From: Hyalella azteca
Taxonomy: Eukaryota; Arthropoda; Malacostraca; Amphipoda; Hyalellidae
Length of the DNA stretch: 64,000 bases
Direction: 5' to 3'
NCBI RefSeq assembly: GCF_000764305.2
Contig: NW_025933080.1
Coordinates: 1 to 64,000 of the forward strand
Shown: positions 1 through 13,700 of the stretch, piece by piece
How the letters are laid out: each line of letters opens with the position of its first letter
Numbering within the stretch: the stretch's first letter is position 1
The notes under the pieces: model-generated
What the model saw: the letters and a program-made list of their open reading frames with translations, nothing else
Database searches by the model: none
Told to the model about the DNA's origin: nothing
Translations under genes and position numbers: made by a program

Positions 1-1760
1 CCCACTCAAACAGGATATCGTCATGGCAGAAGTACCATTGATCTTCTGGCCGTATTAACCCATACTATCAGACAGGCAGCAGTGGATGGAAGATACACCT
101 TGGTCGTTTATCTAGACATTCAGGGTGCTTTTGACTGTGTGTGGCACTAGACTTCTTTATAAGATGATCACCCCTACATCTTGATTCCCAAATGATCAAG
201 TGGACATATCACTACCTGAAAGACAGAACCACCTCTGTACAAATTGGGGAATGCCATTCTTTGAGCCGGAACCTGGGCAGGGGTCTTCCCCAGGGTGCTG
301 TGCTCTCCCCCACAATTTTCAATACAATGCTGCGCGACCTGCCAAGATACCATCAAGTAAAAGTCCTATCATATGCAGATGACATCACATTGCTGTTGTT
401 TCCAATTCTGTGGCAGCTGCCCAGAATGTGATGCAATGCTATCTCAATACAATAAGCGAGTGGCTCAAGAAATGGTAGTTTACCATTAAATCATGAAAAT
501 GCTCACTCCAGCTCTTCACTCAAAAACGCATCATACCACCAGTCAGTGTACTTATTTCAGACCAACCAATCAGAAACGTGCCTGTGCAAAGGGTTCTGGG
601 TGTTCTTTTTGATGCTCCAAAACTCAAGTTTCATGCACACATTTTTCACCTGAAGAATGAAGGTCTCTGAAGACTGGCGCTGTTACGTGCCATCTCTGGC
701 AGCAGCTGGGGTGCTTTGAGGCGCCTGCTCCGCCAAGTGTACATCAGTTTCATCCACAGCAAACTTGAGTATGGCAGTATACTATTTAACCTTGGTAACA
801 TTTCTGTAAAACACGCACAAAAGCTAAAAACAATACAGTCTAGTGCACTGAGAATCGTCCTTGGTGCCCGTAATACATCTCCAATTTCATCCATGGAAAT
901 TGAAGCTCATATACCCCCTCTAGAGATCAGGTTTGACTACCTTTTTCGGAAGTGGTACCTAAAAAAGCTTGTGCTGCCCCCACGGCCAATCTGGGGAAGA
1001 AATCGGCCATGCAATGGGTGTGTCTGCTCATAAATTAGACACCAGTCACTTTTCCAGAAGGGACAGGCATCTTCTGACAGCCTAGACCATGCCCAGCTTT
1101 CATAGAATACCAGGTACCTAGGCCCAATTTGTCATCATTAGTACCTACCTCCACATTACAATTTGGAACCCCATATCCATCTCTCCACTCAGAGCACCTG
1201 CAGCCATGATGCCCCTCCAGGCATCAACAGGGGAATGTTCAATGATTTTTGCCATAGTAACTTCCCTTCCTATGTGCATGTATATACAGATGGATCAAAA
1301 CTCAGCCATTGTCCCACAGCTGCAGCTATATATGTGCTGACTCTACACAGTACTACCACTTGGAAGCTGAACCCTGCACGTACAGTCCTCGGCTCAGAGC
1401 TTCTTGCAATTTTCAAGGCTCTGCAGCTTAGCAGCGTAGACCCGATGCTAAGCACAGAGAACATTCTCCTGCTGACTGACTAACAGTCAGATTTGTATGC
1501 AATCAGGAACACCATAAACCCCTCATACATAGAATATGCATGCAAAATTTAAGATTTTGTCTACAAAAGGCAAGCCTCCACCATACTCCAATGGTGCGAG
1601 GACACTCGGGTAAAAGGAAATGAGGTTGCAGACCAGGCAGCTAATATGGGGCATCAAAATCTCTTTTCTGCTGTGAGCATCTTAAGTGAAGAGGAAACAC
1701 TCAACGCTGTTGCCGGGTCTAAAATGTCTCGCGCCGCAGGTGAGATAAACCTGTTATCTG
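1..1760 (+). mobile_element. Decayed non-LTR (jockey-like) retrotransposon, RT and RNase H part
   Basis: Broken reading frames match the second ORF of a jockey-type LINE. Around 110-430 are reverse transcriptase motifs: a YLDIQGAFD-like block, then GLPQGAVLSP, then the catalytic SYADDI box at about 355-380. The thumb region is at 716-1033 (YISFIHSKLEYGSILFN, SSALRIVLGA). At 1285-1640 is an RNase H domain with YTDGS, a Glu in LGSELLAI, and Asp in LLLTD followed by a stop, then a QWCEDTRVKGNEVADQAA block. Stops and frameshifts throughout show it is dead. The 5' end lies outside the window. The family call is secure; the exact clade is not. Confidence 0.9.
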
Positions 1761-1779
1761 CTTCTAACTAACTGGCAAC

Positions 1780-2660
1780 GGCAACAACCCTACTCTGAAT
1801 GAAGGAAAATGAAAGACTGGTTCTAATGCAAAATGAATTAAAATATGGGATGGTAAATAAACATACAACTTAATAAAATTGCAAATGAAATGGTTGTTTT
1901 AATTTGAAATGTGTAATGAAAATGTGCTAGTGAATTGGATGTAAGGATTGAATTAATTTGGAATGTGTAATGAAAATGCACTGGTTAATTGAATGAAAGG
2001 ATGGAATTAATTTGGAATGTGTAATGAAAATGCACTGGTTAATTGAATGAAAGGAGCATGGACAGGTGGAGATGAGTAGATTTAACTGCAAACAGAAAGA
2101 ACAGAATAAAAATGCAAATCATGAATGACTGATAACCTGATGGGATGTAGAATGTAAACAAAGCAAGAACCATTAATCTCCATAAAACTAGTAAAAGCTC
2201 ATCTCCATATTGTGAATTTATTTTTAAAACTAATGAGTACTCACACACAGATTGAATTGAAAGGAATCAAAAATGGACAGATAAATAAAGGAACACTGCA
2301 AGATGAATTGTGAACATAACTTACTGGAATTATTTATAACCATAATGCAATATAATAAATTAACTTCTTCAAACTAAACCATTTCAGTCAGAGATGAATA
2401 CAAACAAAGTAAAAGCAAGGACAAAACTTAACCAAAATTATCAATGAATAAATGATATAAATTTCTATACCACTCACCAGTGCAACTGAGTGCCCAGGCT
2501 GAGTGAGATACTGAGTAGGAATCCAAATACTTAAGAGTGATTATTCAAGTTTGCAAATGATACTTTGGTCATCTACACTGAAAAAGATAAAAAATATTTA
2601 ATTTAAATTGAGTTGGATTGAGAACTAAAGAAATATGATAATTAGTAAAGAGAGACATGA
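1780..2660. repeat. AT-rich insertion with tandem repeat, splitting the retrotransposon
   Basis: Non-coding AT-rich DNA separates the RNase H domain of the retroelement from its C-terminal segment. It contains about three tandem copies of a roughly 70-bp unit at 1896-2057, recognisable by the repeated string GGAATGTGTAATGAAAATGC. I see no coding potential and no clear terminal repeats. Confidence 0.6.
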
Positions 2661-3005
2661 AGGTTGGGCTACACAGTAGCCTTATTTTAACCTCCGGTAA
2701 CAACGCCGTAAGAAAGAAGTTACACAAGCACTGGACCAGGACTTGGAAAGCAGCTGTCACTCACACTCAGAAGAGCACATTCATGAGTGACCTCATGACA
2801 GAGTGCCCTTGGCTCTGCTTAAAGTCCCGCAGGTTAGAGTGTGCAGCTGCAAGACCCAGAATTGGTCATGCCAGTTTCAAGAGCCCTCTATATGGATTCA
2901 ATAAGAGCAACAAGGATCAATGTACCACCTGCAAAACGTATACAATAGCGCATTTTCTTCTGGAGTGTCAATGTCATGTACTGCCAAGACAAGAGCTACA
3001 AGGTA
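2657..3005 (+). mobile_element. Retrotransposon C-terminal segment (CxxC...H...C finger)
   Basis: An open frame carries the typical tail of a jockey/I-type ORF2 after RNase H: KLHKHWTRTWKAA, then RRLECAAARPRIGHASFKS, then a CTTCKTYTIAHFLLECQCH zinc-binding-like motif at about residues 93-111. It lies in the same orientation as the upstream RT/RNase H remains and is probably the same insertion, split by the AT-rich block at 1780-2660. Confidence 0.8.
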
Positions 3006-3115
3006 ATTTAAGGTGCAATAATATAAAATTTACTCTATGTTATTTGTTGGCGGAAATAACCATAATGATAATGTACAACAGAAAATATTTCAATTTTTTA
3101 CTTTATTCATATTAA

Positions 3116-3740
3116 AGTTAGGCAGGATAGGCAAGCTGTAGGTTGCCACGCAACAGCTGTACACAAGCATACATGGCCGCCATGCTCATGTTTGATTACT
3201 GCTGCCACTTATGTTCTATCTACAGTTACTGTTGGTGTATTTATCAACATCTAGGCATGTCTTTTAGGTATTTGTAGTAGGTAGAGAGGCTAAACCAGCA
3301 TTCATTTACCTTTTATGCTTTGCCTCAAATGAGCATTTAGTCTGAAGTTCATTTACTAATACTTGTCTCCTTTAAAACTCCTCAAATCTTGTTCAGAGCT
3401 GCTAGAGAACTTATCTCTCATAAGGGAGCACTGACTAGCTTCCTGTACAAGAAGCTAAAAACTTAACCAGCAACAAGCCCAATGGTCATCCATCAGGCAG
3501 ACCTGTGGCTTTATGTCCACCCAGTTTGGGCCCCCTGCAAAGAAAAATAAGAAAACAGTTGTACCAAGCAAGGAACAGCAACATACCGTATAACTTCCAC
3601 TTCATGCTCAATAACCTTCCAAGTTCCAACACACTATTGGCAATAGTTCATATATAGCTACTATGTGAGACAGTACAGGGTTTGGTTTCAATGACAGCCT
3701 TAACATGATCAATCACCTCTAATATTATAGGCTCTATATA
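3116..3740. other. Non-coding spacer
   Basis: AT-rich sequence after the retroelement. I see no conserved coding segment, RNA gene or clear repeat. Confidence 0.5.
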
Positions 3741-3744
3741 TATT

Positions 3745-4483
3745 GAAAAAAAATGAAAAGCTGTCATGCTGACTCCTGAGCACAAGGCATCTGGACAAAC
3801 AAGTGGATGAAAATAGTCATAAAAAGGAAAAGAAGTAATCTCTTCTAAAACAACACAAAAAGGAGCTTAAGACACCACTGACCTGGTCCATGGTGTCATA
3901 ACCTTATTTTTGTGTTGTTTTAGAAGGATTTGACCTATGGTTATAAGCTACACCAGCTGTGTCAGCAAGCATAGAGACAGAGATTACCATGGTGTTGTAG
4001 TATAAGCTACCTGAAGTGGTCACTCTTAAACTTACACTTTTTCATAGCTCAGTACCAAAATTTAAGAGTGGAATCTCCCATTGCATTAGGGCTCTTACTC
4101 AAAGAGCTGTCAATTGGCCTAGTCACACCACACATGAGAAATCAACTGGAAGGCTACCCCAAATACAAACCCTGATTATAGAAGCAATAGAAAGATGTGG
4201 GATGTCAAAAGCCACAACCAATCTGTAGGAATGAAGTAGACAGGGCCAACAAAAGAGAAAGAGGTTTCAAATTTGTCCACAAAATAATGATGAAAATATC
4301 AGTAATACTGAATATATGTGGGAAATGCAGTGTACCTGTGTGCCACAAAGCCCGCAATCAAAGTCAGATAAAGATAGTTTGTCTGAACTGCATATAGTGA
4401 TGGGAGAGAAGTGCAAATTAAAAAAATATATAACTCAGTACTCACTGCAGTGAGTGACAGAGAGCGCATTTTCTCATCAACAA
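3745..4483 (+). repeat. Segmental duplication, copy 1 (5' part)
   Basis: This stretch aligns with 14150-14830. Shared landmarks include GAAGTGGT then CTCTTAAAC, the phrase CAAAGAGCTGTCAATTGGCC, and GATGTGGGATGTCAAAA. The copies differ by substitutions and small indels, so the duplication is not recent. Homology stops inside a MITE at about 4483 and resumes at about 6538. No credible gene is seen in it. Confidence 0.8.
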
Positions 4484-6537
4484 TGTAGTGGTTCCCGGTA
4501 AGCCTGCACAAATATGTGAGACTGTATCTCTTGAGTCCTGGGTCATGGAACAAATACTGAATGTGGTCAGAAGGAGTCACATTCAGGAAGGCATGAAACA
4601 TGGAAAACACTAAACAATTTACTACTAACAAAACACAAAATACAAAATGGCAGATACAACAATAACTGAATGATACCTAGTCTAAATGAAACACTAGCGG
4701 TGGTGTCAGTTCAGCCCACTTGGTGGTCTGGGTAGAGTGCTCTAATGAGTGGACCACTGAGGCCTCTCAGCATCGTAGTTTTGAGTAACTATGAAATAAT
4801 AGTAAAGTCAAAATGAAAAATAGTTATTAACAGCTTCTGCTGCCAGATAATAATAATGTCTTTCTCAAACATTAGCCAAGGCCAACTATGGTTTTGACAA
4901 CCATAAATCAAGTATTAACCATCCCTAGTAGTAGTAGTAATCAAGTAGTAATCATAAATCAAGTAGTAACCATCGCAGGCTTCAGGTACAAGCCAAGGAT
5001 TGATAGTTGGCAAGGCAGAACTTGACCGCTGGTGGAGGGATGGAGATCAATGCTGAGTGGCTTGTGGACCAAGTCACACACACTTACATACCACACCCAA
5101 GCACACCACACTCAAACCATGCTGCACTCAGCACCATCACTCTTACCTAATGGCAGGAAGTATGCCCAAAGGGTTGTAGCCATCTTACCATTTCCTGGGC
5201 TGTTGGGAGAGCTAATGATTATCTAGGGCCTAGAGCACACTTTGAAAGCAAATGGTAGGTGGCTAGCAAATAGAAACAAATAGCTGCCAAGCACAGGAAT
5301 GCATAAGCGGACTAGGTCACACAATACCTAAATGTTGAACATCAATGGAAGTAAAGCAAGAAAAAAGCAACAGTTATGCAGTTCAAGAATTAAATCGGCA
5401 AATCCTAATTTTGCACTTCTGGTACCAGTATATAGCTAGTCAGACTAAATCCTAATTTCGCACTTATGGTTTATTAGCTAGTCAGACTAAAGTTTCACCT
5501 ACTCTTGACACAACATGATTCCCTCACTGATGTATGGGGCATTCGTCAGTGGGTTATGAAAGACAACTGGTCCTACTAAGTGGCACAAGTCATTAAATAT
5601 ACTCCTATACTCCTAGTCACTAGCATCCTAATAAGTAAATATACTCCTAGAAACAACTAGAGAATTGGACTAAGTCACATAAGCCTGGATTCAAGGTATC
5701 TAGGAAAAGTGCAAGGCTCATCAACTTCAAGTTGGGATCTAAATCAAATTTTGGTTCATAGGTGGAATGTCTTATCTTCTTTCTTGATGGCCAGGAGTTG
5801 GTTGAGTGATCATAGGTTCTCATCAAGAAGACTGTAGCTCCACACCAACCGCTCCTAAACGTCAAATAAATGCATTCCTAAGAAGTAGCCTTCTAGAAAT
5901 ATTGACATCAGGAGAATGTTTAAACTGTTTTGTCACACACAAAGTCATCAATGCATGGAAGGGGTTGCAGAAAGTAAGTTAATCAAGGGTGGACACAACA
6001 TGGTTCAAGTAAGCAAAATGAAAATTGTGCAATAAAAGGAAAGGATTAACATGAGAACCAGTAAAAACCATCCTTCATTCGTTATAAACAGGCATGAATA
6101 ACTGGAAAACATTTGTTAAGAGCTCGCAAAGACAAATATAAGCATGGTGACATTTTGATGAGCTGAAATGCACTGTACTCACCAAGATGGAGCATCAGGA
6201 TGGGATTAGCAAGCAGAGGTGTAGATCAAATCATGCATTAAGGCATTATAAGCAGGCTTTTGAAGGTCAGAAAAGAATCAGGTGCAACCAGTGAATTTCC
6301 AATTCAGTAATCAGGGGGCAGATTAATCAAAAGTGCATTTCCTATGGACTTGCAAGAATTTCGTCTCAATAACTTTTACTCTGCTTAAATATTACACAAA
6401 GGGGAACAAGATACAAGATTAATTAGATGCACACGACACTCAAACGAAAATGAAATAAAACATGACATACATTAAGGTACAATTGTGAATGAATGATCCT
6501 ACTGGATACTATAGCTAATGTTCTGTGGCCCTCTTCA
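4484..6537. mobile_element. About 2.05 kb insertion of unknown class inside a MITE
   Basis: The MITE reading ACTCACTGCAGTGAGTGACA is continuous in the paralogous copy at 14800-14930. Here it is broken after TCATCAACA and resumes after CTTCAACG, so about 2 kb was inserted (or was lost from the other copy). The near-repeated TCAAC at both edges could be a short target-site duplication. No terminal inverted repeats and no convincing transposase are visible; ORFs within it are short and unrecognised. Confidence 0.55.
4695..4800 (+). repeat. Possible tRNA-derived SINE head
   Basis: GGTGGTCTGGGTAGAGTGCT resembles a Pol III A box. About 45 bases later, TAGTTTTGAGTAAC resembles a decayed B box. A true tRNA fold is not convincing, so this is called a tRNA-like repeat fragment. 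Confidence 0.4.
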
Positions 6538-7182
6538 ACGAAAACTTGAGGTCACGGACAGACAGACTGACATGGTGAGCACAATAGTGCATTTTTTCCA
6601 TAAATGAGAAAATGCGCTAAAAAGAGAACTTTAAATGACTAGACTTTTACAGTCATACCGTATGTATGCTTGCAATTTTCATATTTTTTATTACTGTTTA
6701 GGATAATTCTCTTTTTCAGAGATAATAAAAAAATGAAAATGAAAATAGTTTAACCACAATATTTTTTTGATTGGTCCTATGTATATTTTTATAACACTAA
6801 ATATTAAAGCAACGATTAATTTTTACCTAAGTGACAAAATTGACATAAAAATGCATTGATTTTAATATGTGTAATTTTTCACCTGCTCATGGAAGAGTGT
6901 AAGGTCCAGTTACTTGTGCATGTAAGGGCTAATTTGATGTACAACTATTGAATTGTCTGTTGTCAAGCTTATATATTAATTTACTTCCATAAAGACCTTT
7001 AATAGCTAATCTTTATTATCAATCTGAAGGTAGTAAAGCAAATCTTTCATTTAAAGTGAAGCATGATATTTTTCATTTGTTTAATTTAACTCATTCTATT
7101 TAATTTAGTTTTATTTTCTATTAATATCAAAGTGGAAAGTACATAGTATAGGATTTCAATTAAAAATGATGGTGGAAGAGCC
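6538..7182 (+). repeat. Segmental duplication copy 1 (3' part) with first copy of a 455-bp tandem repeat
   Basis: The sequence resumes homology with 14835-15500, starting with a MITE end (GTGCATTTTTTCCATAAATG). Bases 6728-7182 are repeated almost exactly at 7183-7634 (offset about 452-455). The first unit ends after the first codons of the sphingomyelinase exon 1 (ATGATGGTGGAAGAGCC) and then restarts. The tandem duplication breakpoint therefore lies inside a coding exon. Confidence 0.85.
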
Positions 7183-7617
7183 AAAAAATGAAAATGAAAA
7201 TAGTTTAACCACAATATTTTTTTGATTGGTCCTATGTATATTTTTATAACACTAAATATTAAAGCAACGATTAATTTTTACCTAAGTGACAAAATTGACA
7301 TAAAAATGCATTGATTTTAATATGTGTAATTTTTCACCTGCTCATGGAAGAGTGTAAGGTCCAGTTACTTGTGCATGTAAGGGCTAATTTGATGTACAAC
7401 TATTGAATTGTCTGTTGTCAAGCTTATATATTAATTTACTTCCATAAAGACCTTTAATAGCTAATCTTTATTATCAATCTGAAGGTAGTAAAGCAAATCT
7501 TTCATTTAAAGTGAAGCATGATATTTTTCATTTGTTTAATTTAACTCATTCTATTTAATTTAGTTTTATTTTCCATTAAATATCAAAGTGGAAAGTAGTA
7601 TATGATTTGAATAAGAA

Positions 7618-7721
7618 ATGATGGTGGAAGAGCCTGCTGAAGATGCTGCTGTCCTGCAAGAGACAACAGTAACTGAAGACAAAGAGATAATGATCATAAG
7701 AGTGCTTACTCTTAATATTTG
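7618..7721 (+). CDS. SMPD2: SMPD2 exon 1 (start codon to LTLNIW)
   Basis: Encodes 34 codons plus two bases, from MMVEEP to the conserved LTLNIW, and ends at a consensus GTGAGT donor. Joining to 8242 restores Trp and continues GIPFVSKDRE, the expected active-site strand. A second intact copy of this exon lies at 15485-15598, and a truncated third copy (start codons and three more residues) at about 7168-7182. Confidence 0.85.
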
Positions 7722-10700
7722 GTGAGTTAATATGAATTTGATATTTTTTATCTCCATCATGTAAACTTGCAAGCCAATGCAGCCAACAGAACTAGCCAAT
7801 GCAAATTGCAAAAGTGTAACAAAACTAGTAATTATCTTCATGCTATGTGTTTATTGCAAATGTTGTGTTATGTAATGGTAATAATATTATTTTGTCAACA
7901 TTATGGCAACCAAAAGTTTTTTCGAAATCATTCCGTTTTAATTTCTCTGACCTAGTTCAAACATTTACTGAATATCCAAATTATAATGCTGGTATGAGGG
8001 TATCCGTCCATTCATGAAAATTGGGCAGTCATTATTGCTGTCCTTGTTGCTAAGCTTATGCATTCATTATATTGAGCCTTTTAAATTAAATATTAATTTT
8101 TTTAACTTATTTAGTTACCATAGCAATGCATGGTGTAAGAAATTTTATTATTTGCCAATTTTTATGACTCAAAATTTTCAAGAGTTTCTCCCAAATTTTT
8201 TGCATATTCATAAGTCAATAACTTTTTCTCCTTGCTTCCAGGGGAATTCCATTTGTATCAAAAGACAGAGAAGCCAGGATCAGTGCCATCTGCCAGCAGA
8301 TCTGCAGTGCAAGTGAACCGTTCAATTTTTTGTTCCTGCAGGAGGTTTGGAGCTCACAAGACTACACAACCATTGCTGCAAAGGTTTGTATCTTGCTCTT
8401 TGTTTTGTACTATACATGTTAGTTCAACATTTCATCATTTATAAATGGTTTGATACCTATATTGATATATTCTGTTCATGTTTTTTTAATAAAGAGAATA
8501 CCTGCATAGAATCTTTAACAATGAGCTTATTGTAAAAAATGCTCTAACTTGTACCTCATTATTTCTAAATTTTATTAGATTAATAATATATGTTTCTGAA
8601 ATTAATCAGTTGACATATGATATACCTACCTATATTTGAGGACTATGCTAGTATACCTACTTGTTTCAACTTATACATACCTATTTATTTATTTATTATT
8701 ATTTTATTACAGCTAAAGGAAGTTCTTCCTCACTCACACTTCTTCTACTCCGGAGTTGTTGGAGCCGGTTTGTGCATATTTTCCAAGTCTCCGCTCACCT
8801 CCATACACTTCCACCCCTGGAGCGTCAATGGCTTGCCCCACAAAGTATACCATGGGGACTGGTGGGGCGGCAAGGGAGTGGGCTTCTGCAGGACACAAGT
8901 CAATGGCATTAACTTCATTCTTGCAACCACTCATGTGAGTTTTTCTTTTTTAATGCTGAATTATATTATTTTATGTATCATCATTTGCCTAAATTGATTT
9001 CTTACCACCTACCATACATTTCTGCAAACTGTTGGTCAAACCTTCACTGGAATTTAATGAACCATAATATTGAGGTAGCAATCAGCATAATTTTTGTAGA
9101 GCTACTTGTTATCAGTTATATACTATTAGTTCAGCAACATGATTATTGTTCATGCAGTTTCAAGTTTATTATCACTTGTGTTAAGGTCCAGCCTTGAGTT
9201 CTTTTGTGTAATATTGCCTGATTGATTTTGATGCCATCTTCTCTCTATCTATTATTTTTCAATTAATACATTTTCATGCTATCATCTCGTTATCTAAAAT
9301 TTTTTTATTAATAATTTTTTATCATCTGATTTTGATGCCATCTTCTCTTTATCTAAAATTTTTCTATTAATAATTTTTTATCACCAGCTACATGCTGTTT
9401 ACCATCACCTTCAAGATGAATATCTTCATCATCGAGTTGTTCAAGCATATGAAACATCCCAGGTTGGTCATTATTCTTTTTGTCCCTATTAAATGTTTGG
9501 ATATTAATTAATTGCAGTGTGGCTAGTTCTTAAAAATAGCTAGATTGCATCATTGACTTCAAGGTTGAAAGAACCTTACAAGTTGTAAAAGTATGTAATG
9601 TTTTTTTTTATAATTTCTTGCAAGCAGTTCAAATCCTCTAATGTCCAGTTTGTTGTTAACATGCCAGATTTGGCCTCATAAATGCTGGTGACTAATTAAC
9701 ATTTTTAATTAATGGTGATGTCCTTCATATTTTAGATGAAAATGTATTTGTATTTTATATTTTTTTCTATCTGATAATAGAGGGCAACCATTGGCATTGC
9801 TTGCTCATAAAAATTAGCCTTAGTCAAATTGGTCATGTTTTCATCGATATTTTATCCCATAGGTAGCTATGTCTCATTTTTTAATATGACTCAAATTTGA
9901 AGAAGGAAATTATTTCGGGTGAAATTAATTGGTAAATATATTGCCTCTATATATTGAATAATTATATGCAGTAGAAATTTAGGATAAACTCATTTTTAGA
10001 GGCCATAAATATGTTTCTTAGAAATAAAAAGCTATTTGTCAATCCTATATCAGAGGACATTCACAGATTCCAATAAAGGCTGATTTAATATAAAATCTTT
10101 AGTAATGTAAATGCAAGTCACTCTGTATGGCTGTCAATAAATGAATTTTTTTACCTCCCTACAAATTGCTACCTCCAACTGAAAACTATAAGGCTACCCT
10201 ACCATTGAATTAAGCTTATATATATGCTGCCTAGTTGAAATAAACATGTAGATGGTAACAATAAATCAATTTTTTTACCTTCCTACAAATTCTTACCTCC
10301 TACTGAAAACTATACGGCTACCCTACCCTTGAATTAGGCTAATATATATGCTGCCAAGTAGAAATAAACATGTAGATAGTAACAATAAATCAATTTTTTT
10401 ACCTTTGTTACCTCCTACTGAAAACTATAAGGCTGCCCTGCCCTTGAATTAAGCTTATATATATGCTGCCTAGTTGAAATAAACATGTACATGGCAGCTC
10501 TCATGTCTAAAGCCAAGCTAATGTGCCACGGCCCTCACAGGTGCTGGACTGGTGCTCATCAGCGGACTCCGTTGTGATATTGGGGGGCGATCTGAACTGC
10601 GAGCCGCACGAGGTTCCCTACAGACTGCTGCGGGACAACGCTCAGCTCAGAGATGCTTTTTTTGATGCTCCTAATAAGGTAATTATGAGATCTGTGTATA

Positions 10701-13700
10701 GGACTTCTATTTTACTAATTACTCATGCGTTTTTTGATGCTACTAATAAGGTACCGTAATTATGAGAAATTGGCATACTTATTGTATTTTTGCTGATTAC
10801 TCATGCATTTTTAGATGCTCCTAATAAGGTAATTATGAGAAGTGTGCATACTTATGGTATTTTGCTGATTACTTCATGGTTTTTATATGTACCTGCTCAT
10901 TAATTAGTGACTATATAAAATTAGCTTTACTTTTATAATTTTGTGTTAAATGTAGCATTATATTAATCAGCAATGTAATTTGAAACGGGTTTAGATGACT
11001 TAATTACTTTTATTCAGTTGCATCAACACTATGCCTCATGTTGATGACTAATAAAATCTCATGACTTATTTATTTATATTTCATTAAATTAGAATCTGTA
11101 ACCAGGCTGTAGCTTGAGTACTAATAAAGAATCTTATGTAAGTGGAAATATTTGTTGGTTATTAATTATCTTATATTGCTGTGAGCTTTGCAAACCTTTC
11201 CTGTTTTGGTCTAAAATTCACCATCTAAAGCTCGTGTTTTGAGACTCAATAATTAATTAATCAACTATTAATTATACAGTTGTATTAATCATATTTTTAG
11301 TGCATTTTCTCATTTATGGAAAAAATGCACGATTGTGCTCGCCATGTCCGTCCGTTTGCCCGTTTGTCCGTCCGTCCGTGACTTCACGTTTTCGTCGACG
11401 AGAAAATGCGCTCTCTGTCACTCACTGCAGTGAGTACTGAGTTATATTTGTATCTATTACAGCCTGTTGACGGCATCGGTGCCACTAACGAGACTCCCGG
11501 CAACATACTGAGTTATATTTGTATTTATTACAGCCTGTTGACGGTATACTGATTGATGGTCCGTCTGTTGCTTGTGGTCTTTATGTTCCATCTGTGAGGC
11601 AAGCAGTTGCATGGCGGTTGAATCCACATCACAGTGTCTTGTCTGCTGAACTAATTGCAATTTTGCAGGCCTTGCGACTGATTGAAGCAGACTCCTTCCC
11701 TCAATGGGTAATATGTTCTGACTCTCTTGTGGCTTTGCAACTTTTGATACTGTGAGATACTCATACGGCCAAATGACTCAAAGATTGTGCATCTACAGTG
11801 GGTCAAGGCTCACATTGGCATTATGGGTAATGAGCGTGCTGATGCAGTTGCCAAACTGGGACATCACCTTGACCACTCTGCCTTGTTTCCTTTACCTTGC
11901 TCAGATGCTCTTGCTGGTCTTCGGTCACAATTTCTTCGTTTTTGGGAACTGAATTGGGTTACCACAGTGGCTACTGATGGAAGGGGCCACCATCTAGCTT
12001 CCATTCGGTCCGGGATGTCTCCTGTCCCATGGGTTGCTTGCCGTTCTCGTCGTGCAGCAGTGGTTTTAACCCGCCTTCGTCTTGGCCACGTTGGGGTTCG
12101 TCCATTTCTTCATCGATTTGGCATGGCTGACACTCCCATGTGCCTGCACTGTGGGGTTGAAGAGTCAATTGAACACTTCCTCTTTTCATGTACACTATAT
12201 GATCATGAGAGACAGGTGATGATATCAAGTGTGCATGCCCTGGGAGTCCCTCTCACATCTGTGCGTGTGCTCCTTGGTGGAGGAAACTATCCCAGAAGAG
12301 TTCAGCACCACATAATGAGAGCAACCACCACATACCTCATGCAAACCGGTCGATTATCTACTATGTAGCTGGTAAAATGCACTGGATTAAACTGCGATTT
12401 GCCCTAAACAAGAGAATTGTTGATAACAAGGAGAGCTCATGCCAGCAAAGAAGAAAATGAAATTAAAAGAAACACGCTGAAGACTTCAACTAAATAACTA
12501 TTGCTGAGTCCAGGTGTTACAAGCGGTCAACGTGCGACTTCTTTTTCACCTACAACCCGCGACCACCACCAAACAATCGCGACCTGCCATGGTGCTGCCG
12601 TGCTGCATGGACGTGCCTCTAAATCTCCTATTAAACAACGACTAGAAGAAGAAGAAACAATCGCGATTTTGAAAACAGTTTGCCGAGCGTAAACTCGTAT
12701 TTCTTTGACGTTACAGTTACACGTAGACATAATATACGCACTGATGTCTCAAGTTCTCTCAACTTTTCTTAGTTTCGTACTTTGTTGTATGTATCAGTTT
12801 ACAGCTGTATTTACTATTTAGATAATAGATATCGTATCCAATTTTAGCCATTAGTCTATAATACCCTCATTGGTATGAAAACTTAGTTTCAATATTTGCA
12901 GCGTGTTGAGAACTTGGACAGTAGCTAAGTGGAGGCTGTGGAGCCTGTTAGTGTTAACACTGGACTGTGCCAGGAAATTTCTGTTGAATTTCCTGGCTGC
13001 TTGCAAGTTGCAATCTAGTAGCTAGCTAATGTATTTTTTTTATCAACAGCAATGTATAACTTTCACTTCATGCTTAATAATTGTCTAACACACTATTATT
13101 TAGGTCTGACCATATGGCATATGTGCACAAATTTTTTTTTTTTTCTTTGATTGCAATGAAAGTTATACATCTGAAAGACTGAAAAGAGAACAAATATAGA
13201 AAAATACAATATAAATTTGAGTGGACTACAAATAAAAGTGGAAAAGCTATGAAGATTTTTCTTTGTTTAATTACATCCCAAAAATTGATCAATTTCTGGC
13301 ACTTTTTTGGAAAAACTAGTATTTCTAGATTTTGGACAAGACAATTTAAAAGATTTTAGCACCATTAGAAAGCTCTTGTTGTAGGGCATAGCATAGCCAT
13401 GTAGTACAACTTGTAGGTTAGGGTAAACACGGTATATTCCGACATCGTAGGTAATTCCGTCACCTCTCCAGTTTTTCCTTTATATTAAGCTTTGTTTTAG
13501 TTCCATGCGTTTGTTGATGGTTGAAATGGTGACGTCATGCATTTGCGAGTCAAAATACTGCCAAAACACTAGGTCTTGGCCATCTAGACGGAATATAGGG
13601 ATTTGGTAGGTTTCCATTCTAAAGGCTTTTTAATAAATATGGCAACATTTTGTGACGTTTCATCGTTGCTGACGCGTAGTGAAGTGTTTTGAGAGTCATG

